38,249 nt of DNA, taken from NCBI RefSeq assembly GCF_000149955.1, contig NC_030992.1, forward strand, positions 170,980-209,228, given 5' to 3'. The translations under genes and the position numbers were made by a program. Each line of letters begins with the position of its first letter. The stretch's first letter is position 1. The notes beneath the pieces are model-generated. The model was not told the origin of the DNA. It saw only the letters and a list, made by a program, of their open reading frames with translations, and ran no database searches. Source of the stretch: Fusarium oxysporum f. sp. lycopersici 4287 (Eukaryota > Ascomycota > Sordariomycetes > Hypocreales > Nectriaceae). This document shows positions 1-10,199 of the stretch, piece after piece.

Positions 1-62
1 TTTACTTTTCCTCCACTGTGAACTTGTATCTGTATCGGGGTGCCCGACATCGGGCTAAACGG

Positions 63-947
63 TTAGCGGCTGGACCAAGCGGGTAACGCACCTCTCGTCG
101 CTACTACGTTTATCCGACGCATCATCATGTGCATATCGTTAATCAATTGTCGCTTGTGAGATAAGCTGGTAGTGAAGAGATGGATACCGGTCAATGTAGG
201 TCTAGAGTACCTCAACGTCATGAGGGGCGGGCCCAGAGGCTCGCAGCAAAGCGACATCAATGCCCCAAGCCAGGGTGCGGAAAGTCTTTTAGTCGGCCAT
301 CCCATCTCGCGCGGCACGCTCTGAATCATTCTGCTGTCGAGTTCGAATGTCACCGATGTACGGCGTCTTTTAAGCACCGCGATCTCCTCGGTACGTCCAT
401 GTCTGGCCGATCCTGCAACATCCACGCGATTTATAGAAAGATCTGAAGATGTGCTTTGTTTGGATTCTCTTTCATAGCTCGTAGTCAATTGCCGAATGAT
501 ATTTATGATGATTTCTTCAGGAAGATCAGTGAGTCGAATTGAAGGAGAAGAGATCTTTTTAGGATTGGGATGTCCTGATCGTGGTTTCTTGGTGGTGTCT
601 GCCAGATGCTTTTACATAATTTTCTTTCCCGGTATGAGCATGTCCTTCTTCCTTACGAGGAAGAAAATAGATTGTCGGGTCGAAGAACTCGATTCATTGT
701 GGGTGGCCTCCAATTCAGAGCGTGCGCTTGAAGTGCGAAGTCTAGTTTCCCCCATAGCACTCGTCACGTTAGAGACTGTGGATATTTGAGGTGTCGAGGC
801 ATTGTTCAGAGATTTATCTGGGTCTCTGTCGAAAACAATTGTATCGGCAAGATTGATGCCATTTGCCTCCTCTTGACTCTTGACCGAATCAGTTGCAGAT
901 CTCGCTCTGCGGTAGCAAAATAAAAGTTGTGGCGGGAAGGGGGACAT
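63..947 (-). CDS. F-box-like protein, probably truncated at its 3' end
   Basis: Exon 1 (947-657, 97 codons) encodes a polar, Ser/Thr-rich N-terminus. A donor GTAAGG and an acceptor after CCTAAAAAG define an intron at 555-656. Exon 2 opens in phase with the motif RLTDLPEEIIINIIRQL, which fits the F-box consensus (L-x-x-LP-x-E-I-x-x-x-I). F-box proteins bind Skp1 and act as substrate adaptors of SCF ubiquitin ligases. The frame stays open to a stop at 63, but below about position 400 it runs antisense to the clear C2H2 finger on the other strand. That part is therefore probably not genuine protein and the gene is likely cut off there. No substrate-binding repeats are visible. Confidence 0.4.
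180..390 (+). pseudogene. C2H2 zinc-finger transcription factor, 5' exon only
   Basis: The reading frame from ATG 180 encodes a basic N-terminus and one complete C2H2 finger (C28, C33, H46, H50; CPKPGCGKSFSRPSHL). A second finger begins (C57-x2-C60) but stops at the motif HRDLLG, before its histidine pair. A possible intron donor (GTACGT) follows at 391. I find no downstream exon that supplies the missing histidines: the next kilobase reads as an F-box-like gene on the other strand. DNA-binding regulators of this class are common in filamentous fungi, often followed by a Zn2Cys6 domain. The likeliest reading is a gene fragment left by rearrangement; a distant second exon cannot be excluded. 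Confidence 0.5.
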
Positions 948-1020
948 GGCTGATATCTGCCTCGATATTTGTATTTATTTTTTGGTTGTTGTGCTTTGAC
1001 CTCCGTACAGAATGACAAAG

Positions 1021-1649
1021 CTAAAAGAGGTCCGGAACAGGAAGATTCGATTTTTCTTCTTTTTTCTTTCTTTTAGCAGGGGGGAAAGCCGCCTAACTTA
1101 GGTATTTATACTCATGACTGAGGAGATGGAGCCGATACTTAAACTTCACTCTGTACATTCCTGGAAGTAAGAAAAGAGAAGCTTTCATCGTAGTGGCCAC
1201 TTCACAAATATGCCTTGTGGCGAAAGCTAGTCTTCACGCTCAAGTTTGTTTGGCTTTGGTGGGCAGAATAGACTTGAAACCCTATACTCCGTATATCGAT
1301 AAAGAATGCAGAATCCCACCTGAACCCAGTGGCACCTGATGTTAGATTGAACTTCCAACTTTAATGGCAAAACATCCATTGTGTTAAATCAGAAGTATAT
1401 TTTCTAACCTTAGGATTAACTTATAAACTCAATACTACTATAACCTTCTAATTACTTTAAACCTTCTTTTTAACCTTCTTCTTAGCCCTAATAGCACTAA
1501 TATGTATATTATTATAAAACCTTTACTAATTAGGTTAAGCTTTTATTATATATTAGTATTTATTAATAAATCTAAAAACTATATACCTTCCCTAGAAGTT
1601 AAATATATCTTATTTTTATAACCTTTAATAGGTTAACTTATATGGTTTG
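1021..1649. other. Intergenic sequence grading into AT-rich, RIP-like DNA
   Basis: No gene is recognisable. The first 300 bases have ordinary composition and include a pyrimidine tract near 1050-1075. They may hold the promoter of the F-box-like gene. From about 1380 to 1640 the sequence is almost entirely A/T, with the few C and G bases mostly in CT, CC, AG and GG contexts. This is the pattern expected after repeat-induced point mutation. Confidence 0.5.
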
Positions 1650-1966
1650 AAGGTGAAGAGCAACAACAAGGAAAAGACTGCAAAAGACGATAATTTCCAA
1701 CAGTCTCAATTGCAAGCTAGGTGCAAACAGCCACAAAGGTTCAACTGAGACTAGGTCTTCGTCATCAGATAGGGAATCAAGCGATCAGTTCAATGATATC
1801 AGATACGAGGACAAAAAGTGTAAAATTCAGTCTGAAGATGCATGAAGAAGCTAAAGTCCTGAGAGGATTCCGTCCCTTTATGTCTGTCAACGCAGACAGC
1901 CTTCTGACCCCACCGAGGCTAGACCTCTTACCCTGGACTGCTTGCCATAACCGTCACAATAGCTAG
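1650..1966 (+). pseudogene. Coding relic of unknown family between AT-rich blocks
   Basis: This is a pocket of normal base composition between two AT-rich blocks. One frame reads as polar, serine-rich protein (for example SSSSDRESSDQFNDIRYED) up to a TGA near 1842. Another stretch in the same region reads PSDPTEARPLTLDCLP before a TAA. The fragments look like protein-coding sequence interrupted by stops and frame changes. I do not recognise the family and no start codon is convincing. It may be a remnant of a transposon or a host gene. Confidence 0.3.
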
Positions 1967-2640
1967 GTTATTTAAGTTCTTTATAAAGTAGCCTTAATAA
2001 TAGCTAACTCCTTAGTAAACTATAAGCTATATATTAATTAGAGATATAATCTAAGCTTAATTTCTTCTTTTAATTAACTTGATTATTTTCTTATTTTTCT
2101 AAGAATTAATACCTAAAAGGGCTTTTAATACCTCTCTTTCTTACTTAATAACTTTTTTAACCTCTTAAGGAAGGTTTTAATATATAATAATTAAAGTAAA
2201 AATATTAAAAATTATAAGATTAAAGATAATATTACTAAAAAGCTTTTTATATTCTTAGTTATTAATAAGAGCTTTTATTTTAATTATTATAATTTTAAGC
2301 TTTTTAAAATTATCTTATACTTTAAGCTAATTTTTAATAGCTTAAAGATCTCTTAGATTAATAAGAAAATTATTAATATAATAATCTTAATATTAGTTAA
2401 GGAAGGCTATTAAGATAAGCTTCTTTTTTAATATTATTATCTTATTTTATATTATTAAATCCTTTTTTTATATATTATTAAATTAAATTATCTTAATAAA
2501 TATATTAGAGCTTTTTATACTTATAGGGGCAGTTAAATAAGTATCTTTTAGGTTTTTATACTATTAGCTTTATATTATTAGCTTTATATTATAGTAATTA
2601 GTTAGGTATTATAATATAATATCTATGTTATAAGCTAGAT
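1967..2640. repeat. AT-rich block, probable RIP-degraded repeat
   Basis: Nearly all residual C and G bases lie in AG, GG, CT or CC steps, while CA, TG and CG steps are very rare. Long runs such as TAATAATT recur. No open frame or terminal repeat is discernible. The composition suggests a transposon copy destroyed by C-to-T mutation on both strands; its family cannot be named from sequence alone. Confidence 0.55.
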
Positions 2641-3801
2641 GTGTTATTTGCCGTTAGGACTTATGGCTAAGAGCTTATATCAGCATAGAGAATTTAGATG
2701 GCAAACCATGGCTCTGCTTAACTACTGACCCATGCCATTCTAGTTCGATTTGAGAACAATGAAATTAGGGGCCAAATTGATTTTACTGGCCCGTACAAGC
2801 AGCTACCATGTTGTCAGCATGCGGAATGACATAAAACTGCATATTCTCAATTTACAAGCTAACAATATAAATAACCAGCACCGTCTGAATCTAAGTCTCT
2901 TCCATTGATAACCTTCCGACATCACAAACAAGGCCTTCTTGCTAAATCCGTCAACCTTGCAGCGATTCCAAAGTCAGCGGCTCTCTTATTAATAAACACA
3001 GGTATGCATTAAAACTCTTTCTATCTATTTTCTAGGGTGATAAGACTTTGCTAACCTGGCAATAGCGTAAAAGCTTTAACCATATCTACTTTTCAACCGC
3101 ACCCCTTGCCCTTCACCAGTAAAGACCCCAGAATGCATAACGCGACAGGAGAAGGAGAGGCTGCCATTAGCGATCTGTATCTTTTCCCTTGCTATATCGC
3201 TTCAGAGCCAGTGTATGCTCTTGTAAGAAAGATTAAAGAAAAGAAGCACGAGAGAGATGATGCTAAAGTGGCTGATAAGAAGCTAGATGACAAGGAAAGT
3301 ACTAAGGAGAAAAAATAGCTTGTAGCTAGAACAATAGTCCATATAGTAGCTATACAGAGCTAATCATGAATAATGAGTTGGGAAGGCCCATATCACAGCC
3401 AACTTCACAGTTTGGCAAGTTTCGAATGAAGCAGATGGCAACGATAGCCGTGGTCTACTCATCTAAACGCTAATTAAAGCTTTCAATCACGCCATTCTTG
3501 CCCACCCTCTCATAGGACAAAATGTAACCCTCAGATAGAGGCAGACACAATATCAGGGCCGTAACAACGACAGAATATGAACGTCACTAAAGCTTCCTGT
3601 GACCATAAGTTAATTTCTCAGGAATGTCGACTGTGCCGACCAATAGAGCTATATTGAAACGAATGGTAAGAAAATAGATATGTGCTCCTTGGCTCGCATA
3701 TTCATATACTCAAGACTCCACGGACGACCTCTACTCTCCTGAGAAAACAGTGACTTTACACAGTTGCTCCTCACCGAGCAACTATGGGGCCATCACACCG
3801 C
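2641..3801. other. Intergenic region without a recognisable gene
   Basis: Base composition is normal. A GTATGC...CTAG intron-like segment lies at about 3001-3035. A short open frame at 3133-3318 encodes a lysine/aspartate-rich C-terminus. Neither resembles a known family, and I could not link them into a convincing gene. The last 200 bases are the 3' flank of the Nramp transporter, which reads leftward. Confidence 0.35.
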
Positions 3802-5779
3802 CTACTTGCCAAGGAATACCAAGTTGGCCACGTTCATGATTGCCATGAAGAGCCAGATCAGAATAGCCAGAATCATGGTGAGCCACGAGTTGGTCATACT
3901 GTGATACCTTGGCGTCCGACTGCCGTTCCGGCTTCTGTGGGNNNNNNNNNNNNNNNNNNNNNNNNNNNNNNNNNNNNNNNNNNNNNNNNNNNNNNNNNNN
4001 NNNNNNNNNNNNNNNNNNNNNNNNNNNNNNNNNNNNNNNNNCCATGTCTCCCGTACGCCACGGCGCGCTACCAGTCTGAACCGTCATGTACTTGTCGCGG
4101 CACGTGAAATAAATAAGTGGTGCGGTTACAAATGGCAGGATGATACTCAGTGCGACCTGTGATCCATTCAGTGCTGCGTTGAGGCCCTCGCGACCAACAG
4201 CCCCCGCAATGATGATACTCGGAGTGATACTAATGCTCCGAGTCACCAGACGGCGCAGCCATGGCTTGATGTTCCAGTTCAGAGCGCCCTCACTAACCAT
4301 CTGGCCGGCAATGGTGCAAACAATTCCAGCCGAAACTCCAGAGAGAAGTAGTGCGAGAGCAAAAATGGTGCCTGCAGCGGGCGAAATAGACTTGGAAAGC
4401 AAATCGTGAATGCCGAAGATATCCGCATCGCGAGCGTTTGGATTGTTGTAGAGCGCGGCGCCTGCAACGATGAGGATAGCTGAGTTGACGAAGAGCGCAA
4501 ACGTGAAGAGAGAAATAGCCAGGTCGAGGATGGAGAGCTTGAGAGAATGCTTGATTGCCTTTTCAGAGGGAACGTAGTAGCCTTTGTCAATGCTGTCGTC
4601 AACAATGGATGGCTCTGAGGCGACTTGACGAGGTAACAGGGCACTCAGTTCATCGTATTCACGTAGACGGGGTTGAACAATGCCGGATCCAAGGTATAGA
4701 CTGTGGGGCATGACTGTCGCGCCGAGGATGCCGCAGGCCTGGTAAATCCTGGATCGAGGTCAGAGTGGATGTAACGAACGAGAAGGACTTATAACTCACG
4801 CTTCAGACTCGATGAGATACTTTGACGGGAGATAACCTTGAAAGACCTCGCCGGGTGTGGTATCTTTGATCAGAGATAGCTGAATGCAAAAGCAAACAAC
4901 CACGCCAAGAACCAGGCACATGATGAATATCTCAAAATACCGTAAGCCCTTCATGGATCCTTCAGGCCGGTAGAAAATGAGGAGAACCATGACATCGAGG
5001 ATAGAAATGGCACATCCTGCCACGAGTGGAATCTTTGGGACCAGAAGATTAAGTGCAATAGCAAATCCGATGACCTAGTAAGTCAGCACCCGTCGATTCA
5101 ATGATAGTGGGGAAAGGTGATTCACCTCAGCGATATCCGTAGCAATAATAGCAGCCTCAGCAAAAACATACAAAATATAATTCAACCATCTCGGCAAAAA
5201 CGCCCGACAAGCCTGCGCAAGATTAAGTCCACTAACAGTCCCAAGCTTAATCGCCAAACTCTGCAGAAAAATCGCAAAAACATTCGACAGCAACACAATG
5301 AACAACAGACGAAAGCGATAAGAAGCGCCAGCAGCGATGTCGGTAGAGTAATTGCCGGGGTCAATGTATGCAACTGAAATCATGAATCCAGGCCCGATGA
5401 ACGATCCAACTTTGATGAGCATCTCCTTCAGACGTTGAATTGGCGTGCCGTTATCGGCGGAACCAGCTGGTGCTGGCGGGTTGGCGGGTGCTGAGGGCAG
5501 ACCGCCTGAGGGCTGGCCATGGTCAATTGACCGATGAGCCAGCCCAAGCTTCGCCTTACTGCCGCCGGGAGTTTCGGTAGGCGCATCGTTGGCTATCTGT
5601 CCCGACATATTGGCCGCTGCGTCAGGCAGAGCACGAGAACCGTCGTTCAGAGAAGTGCGACTGTTGACGAGCCCGTTAAAGTCAGCGTTGGTAGTCAGAT
5701 CGCTAAAATTCGGGTTTGGGCTCTGGTCATAGCCGGCATCGCCCTCAAAGGCTTCATCAGTATGAGAAGTCTTGTTCAT
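3802..5779 (-). CDS. Nramp-family divalent metal ion transporter (three exons, assembly gap inside)
   Basis: The gene encodes a proton-coupled Mn2+/Fe2+ importer of the Nramp/Smf family. Exons are 5779-5126, 5074-4800 and 4748-3802; introns of 51 nt each have GTGAAT or GTGAGT donors, and the first has a GCTGACTT branch site. The protein shows a disordered N-terminus of about 100 residues and the family hallmark IDPGNYSTD (D140 counted from ATG 5779). The second hallmark, MPHSLYLGS, has the form seen in yeast Smf proteins. Many hydrophobic helices follow, ending in WLTMILAILIWLFMAIMN near the stop at 3804-3802. A 100-N gap (3942-4041) interrupts the C-terminal loop and the frame changes across it, so the gap size is a placeholder or an intron lies inside. 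ATG 5779 was chosen because the upstream in-frame extension looks like leader sequence. Confidence 0.88.
3942..4041. other. Assembly gap, 100 N, in the Nramp gene
   Basis: Exactly 100 N, the usual placeholder for a gap of unknown length. The Nramp frame on the two sides differs, which shows that the true length is not 100 or that an intron is hidden. Confidence 0.95.
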
Positions 5780-6527
5780 TCTGAAACTCGGTGTTATTTT
5801 CCAATTGAAGATGTTTTGTAGAAAGAAACTCTGTCGCGTGTCGTTTGCGTATTTACCCAGGTACGAAAGGGTCATGCGTATATCGGACCCGGAATCTTCC
5901 TTCTCCGCTTATGGGCTTACGTGTGATTGGCTTGAAGGAAGGAACCGTAATACAGTGACGGTATGGCTTTGAAGTACCGGTAGTTTAAGCCTCTGTCATT
6001 AGTCACCTAGCTTCACGGGAGGGGATTTAATAGGTTGATTGGGGATTCACTGCAAGGGACCCGGGTAGAACGGCAATTATCGGTACGAGAGTCGGCCTTT
6101 GTTGTGTCATTTCATTCGTAGACTGCTAGGTCCCTTGAACATCGCGACACGATCACGTGCTGTAACTCATCACTCATCAGGATATATCATCTCTTGCTTT
6201 TCTGTACAATAACACCAGCAGATTTCTTTATTACAAACATGATTGTGCATTTTCATGGCTGATTACACGATTCTACTCCCCGCTTACTGTGTAAACTCTA
6301 TTAATTCAGTCACGCGACATGTGGATCAGCACTAAACAAGCGAGGCATTCAAGGGCCGAGAGATCGAGCCTCATCCTCTTGGCAAAGCTGGGCAAGATCT
6401 AAGAAAAGCTCTTGGTGGAGACGTGTCATGGACAAGATAAGATAAGCTCAATTGTGCTTGTTTAGGGTAGGCGAAACAGACAAGCTTGTATAAGATGTCG
6501 CGACAAACATGAACACAAAGCCTAAAG
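5780..6527. other. Intergenic region upstream of the Nramp gene
   Basis: No gene is seen. It should contain the Nramp promoter. Notable elements are a CACGTG palindrome near 6155 and a tandem GATA pair (GATAAGATAAG) at 6436-6446. On its other side it ends at the 3' end of a decayed MFS transporter that is also read on the minus strand. Confidence 0.5.
6436..6446 (+). promoter_or_regulatory. Tandem GATA-factor motif
   Basis: Two GATAAG cores in direct tandem, about 660 bp upstream of the Nramp start. Fungal GATA factors (nitrogen AreA type, iron SreA type) recognise this core. The link to the metal transporter is inference only, because single GATA motifs are common by chance. Confidence 0.25.
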
Positions 6528-7120
6528 TCATGACTTGTCCAAGCCTCTGAAAAAGATCAAAGCTAGTAACATCCCGGCAACGGCAAATGCAAAGTTAAAC
6601 TACTGCGCAGCTCTCAACCCATCTAAATACACGTTCGATTCTTGTTCATCATTGGTATCCCCCGCCATAGCAGCCTGTATAGCAGTCGCAATTGCCAACC
6701 CCAAAGCACGACCAACATTATTCACTGTTTGAAGCAAGCCACCACCAAGAGATCGATATTCTTGCGGCAGAGACTTGGCTGTAAGCAGACTGAACACAGG
6801 CCAGATAATCTCAACGCTCATGCAAAGACACATTGCAGGGAATCCCCATGCCCAGTAGTACTTGGCGGAATCGATGGTATTGCGAAGAGTAATGGAGATA
6901 CAACGCTGCATGACAGACCGACGATGAGTACTATAAAGTAGGGGAGGTGGTTTAGTGCTGGAAATACAGCGAATGATATAAGTACTGCCGCAGTAACATT
7001 AGAAAAGTGACGAGTCCAGTTCAGCATGATATAGTGTACTTACGGCCTGAGATCCCAGCAGGAAGAAACCGAAGTGTCGTCTGCAACTTTCGCCAACTAA
7101 CTTACACAAAAGTCAACCTA
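6528..7120 (-). pseudogene. MFS transporter, 5'-truncated and broken C-terminal fragment
   Basis: Minus-strand reading gives typical fungal drug-efflux MFS sequence. It contains TLRFLPAGISG near 7045-7080, then FIVLIVGLSCSVVSPLLFAIP. After a change of frame near 6862 it continues with YYWAWGFPAMCLCMS and SLGGGLLQTVNNVGRALG. An in-frame TAG at 6602-6600 interrupts the last helix, after which the same frame continues as FNFAFAVAGMLLALIFF to a TGA at 6530-6528. The TAG could have arisen from CAG or TGG by a single transition. The N-terminal half is absent: upstream sequence becomes AT-rich. At least one frameshift and one nonsense change make this a pseudogene. Confidence 0.75.
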
Positions 7121-7239
7121 ATTCCTTTAAACCCCGCCTTTACCCTGCATTTATCTTTACTTCTGTACAAGAGGGAGGATATAGAGTACCTATTCGGCCT
7201 CGATAATCACGTTCTTAAGCCACTCTTTATACCAGGCTG

Positions 7240-8318
7240 AGTTCAGGCCTATAAATACAGCAAGGAAAGCTGCCTCTTCTACCTTAAGAGACTAGCCATA
7301 CTATAAGGCTTCTTCTAGCTTCTTTAATCTAAATAGCTCTCTAGCTAGCTAGGTTAGAAATATTATATTACCTAGGTAATTTAGATTTATATAACTAATT
7401 AAGCTAATTAGGCTATATTTAAAGATAATTATNNNNNNNNNNNNNNNNNNNNNNNNNNNNNNNNNNNNNNNNNNNNNNNNNNNNNNNNNNNNNNNNNNNN
7501 NNNNNNNNNNNNNNNNNNNNNNNNNNNNNNNNTCTTTATTCTTAGCTTACTTTAGTATTAATTTAATTATATATAGGTATTATATTAGTGGCTATAATTA
7601 ATATTAGTAAGTATAATTAGAAGAGAGGAAGTTAGTTTAAGGAATATACTTAGGAAGTATAATAAATAAATTAAATATAATATATTTTAAAGGTTATTTA
7701 AAGATTAGTCCTTTAGGTAAGATAAAGGAAGAAGGTTAACTTAGCTACTAAAAGGTAATTAGTATTAATACTACTTAGTTAAGGTAATAATTATATTATT
7801 AAGGTAAATAAACCTTATTTAATTTTAAATTTTATAATAATAGCTTACTATAAGTATAATAATAAGGTTTCTAAATAGGTAAACTAATCCATACTAGGTT
7901 TATATTTGCAGATAATATAAGGCATAATACTAAGTAATATAAAGTATTATATCTCTTAATAATTAAGTAATATATATTAGGCTTATTAATATAAAGATAT
8001 TTTATTAATAGCTTATAAGCTAAATCTTATAAAAATACTAATAAATATATTTTATTATATTAGTTAAGGCTATGTAGCTTAGTATAATTTAATAGTAATT
8101 TATAAGAGGGATCTATAGGGATTAGTTATAATTTATAGTAATTTATCTTAAAGTATTATAATCTAAGTAATCTAATAAGTAGAGATTACTATAGAATATT
8201 AAGTAATCTCTTTATAATTAGTAAAAAATATAAGGATATATATAATATAACTACTTAGGTTATAATAATAAGGGTCTTATTATTTAAGCCTTTATAAAAA
8301 ACTTAAAAAAGCTTAATA
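7240..8318. repeat. AT-rich RIP-like block, left of the nested transposons
   Basis: Strongly A/T-biased DNA with residual C/G mostly in AG, GG, CC and CT steps. It includes a 100-N gap at 7433-7532. The first 80 bases are less mutated. No frame survives. It forms the left flank into which the older Fot-like element inserted; the corresponding right flank is 12105-12810. Both may belong to one still older repeat, but I see no terminal repeats that would prove it. Confidence 0.55.
7433..7532. other. Assembly gap, 100 N
   Basis: Placeholder-length gap inside AT-rich repeat DNA. Confidence 0.95.
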
Positions 8319-8338
8319 ACATAATTAATAAATATATA

Positions 8339-8382
8339 ACGTGTATGATAAGCGAGTGTCACAGATAAGCGAGTGTCACAAA
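8339..8382 (+). repeat. Left terminal inverted repeat of the younger transposon
   Basis: 44 bases identical to the reverse complement of 10156-10199, with two tandem 17-bp units at 8347-8363 and 8364-8380. The likely role is transposase binding and cleavage. Confidence 0.93.
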
Positions 8383-8444
8383 AATCTCAACCTCTTGACT
8401 TTAAATCGCTTTAAAACCACCATAAACCATCTAATCAATTAAAA

Positions 8445-10101
8445 CTACTCGCTATACTCTTCTCCTGGGGTCTCAATCACTACCCGACAGGTCCTTGCAT
8501 TATGCCCGGCCTTGCCGCATACACCGCAACGCCGACCACCCGGGCGCTCCGACCTTCCTCGAGCACCATTTCTAGATGATTCGGCCACTACCTGCGCATC
8601 AACATCCATCTGATCAACTACTTGCGATGCTTCCTGTACTGTCATCGCCCCTCCTTTCTGTAGTCTAGTCCTTTTTGCCCTTCGGCGCCGGCTTAGTATC
8701 TTATTTGCTTGTTCAAGATCCTTTAACCTAGCCTCTACTAAGGCTAGCCGATGTAGAGCTGCCTTTGTTGCTTTAGTACTAGACTTTAAAGCTTCAATTA
8801 TTGACTCTGGGGAGCTGCTTTTATGACTTCTGATTCGCCTTTCGAGGTATTCAGATTGAGATTGAGCCTCAGTTGCTGTCTTTGGGGTCTTTGAAACCCA
8901 TGGGGTCGAAGGGTTAGCAGCCTCCCCGGGAGGCGTTGGAGTCCGTAGCTGCACATCAAGCTTTGAGATTACATTTTCCGGGTTAAGAGGAGCAAGACCA
9001 GCTCCTCTAAAACCTCCCCGGATATTGCTTTCAGTAAAAGTATCTTTAAATGCAGCATAAAGGCAGAAAAGAACTCGGTCTTAGAAATATGGGTTATAGA
9101 GCATCTAATCAGATGCTCTATTTCTCGACAATAAGGCCTGGTTTAGCGGCCCAAAGCACCCCAACATCAAGGGGTTGGAGTAGGTGAGATGCATGAGCAG
9201 GCATACAGAGCGTGATAATCTTGTTCTCCTGGCAATATCTCTCGCAATCGGCCGAGTGGTGGCTTTCGTGACCATCAAGGATCAGAAGACGATACCGAGC
9301 ATTTAACCGTTTAGTTGTAGATCTATCAAAGTGCTTTAGCCACTCGAGACCCAGCTCGTTATTTGTCCATCCATTTTGGCTCGTTGCAATAACCCAATCG
9401 CCTGGGAGGTCGCATTCTCGGTACCAATTCGCAAGGTGATATTGGCCTGCACCAATGATAAACGGCGCGATCGATTGGCCTTCTGCGTTAATCGCCTGGA
9501 TCACAGTAATCCATTCCCGGTTTCCAGGCTGCACTGATTTTGGTCTTGCTTGCCTTTCTGAACCGGTGACAACCATTCCGGCCATAATAACGCCCATCAT
9601 AAAGCCAGTCTCATCAAAGTTCCAGATATCATCTGATCGGATACCATACTTCGCGATTGTGTTCTGTACAAGCCTGAACCAGCCACGAATAATAGTCGGA
9701 TCTTCGCATTTAGCTCTTTGATAGTCATATTTGCGAAATAAACGCGTCTTTAGCTCTGGTTGTCGCTTTATGAAGTTATGAGCCCAGCGCTTGCCAACAG
9801 GTGACGCGTCGCGGTCTATAAGCAGAGAATTGGCCATTTCTTCCACAAAACGCAATCGCGAGGGAAATCCTCGCGAATCTAGGTCAAGGACGAATTGAAC
9901 TATTATCTGTTCCTCTAGATCAGATAGTTTCCGTGAGTTTGGGATGGAATCGCGTCGTGAATGAATGCCATGTTGACGACGATGTAAGGTACGGTAATGG
10001 ACTTTATAGATAGTTGCAGCGCGTCGGATACTTAATTTGGGGTCATTTTGAAGGGCCTGAAGGGCAAGAAGAATTCTAGCTTCATCTGAGGGTTGTGACA
10101 T
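8445..10101 (-). pseudogene. Fot1/pogo-type DDE transposase with frameshifts
   Basis: From ATG 10101 the frame encodes an N-terminal helix-turn-helix (LSIRRAATIYKVHYRTL), a CENP-B-like DNA-binding region and a DDE superfamily catalytic core. The three acidic motifs NFDETGF, LILDGHESHH and HLLQPLDVG are all present. After QPLDVG the frame is lost at a run of four G (minus strand, near 9159-9162), giving a premature stop at 9118. Related protein sequence resumes in another frame (REIEHLIRCSITHISKTEFF). After a further change near 9060 it continues in a third (FTESNIRGGFRGAGL) to the stop at 8445. The C-terminal part carries a coiled-coil-like segment and a CCHC zinc knuckle, CGVCGKAGHNARTC. At least two of the breaks fall at homopolymer runs, so sequencing error is an alternative to true inactivation. 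Confidence 0.85.
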
Positions 10102-10155
10102 ATTTGGTGGTTGAGAAGTATCTGATCAAATGGACATGTTGTAAATTGAGGGATC

Positions 10156-10199
10156 TTTGTGACACTCGCTTATCTGTGACACTCGCTTATCATACACGT
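10156..10199 (-). repeat. Right terminal inverted repeat of the younger transposon
   Basis: Inverted copy of 8339-8382 with the same two 17-bp units, followed directly by the TA target duplication. Confidence 0.93.

Larger units (their letters stand above)
8339..10199 (-). mobile_element. Younger Fot1/pogo-type (Tc1-mariner superfamily) DNA transposon
   Basis: Perfect 44-bp terminal inverted repeats lie at 8339-8382 and 10156-10199, bounded by a TA target duplication (8337-8338 and 10200-10201). Each inverted repeat contains an 8-bp end followed by two tandem copies of GATAAGCGAGTGTCACA. The 1,861-bp element carries one transposase gene on the minus strand. It is not AT-shifted, unlike the surrounding DNA, so it arrived after the main RIP episode or escaped it. 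It sits antiparallel within the left inverted repeat of a degraded relative. Confidence 0.93.

Noticed and set aside
496..789. Plus-strand open frame of 97 codons
   Set aside because: It covers the intron and exon 1 of the F-box-like gene in antisense and shows no family motif.
3106..3318. Small Lys/Asp-rich open frame
   Set aside because: No homology that I recognise, no convincing splice partner, and composition alone is insufficient.
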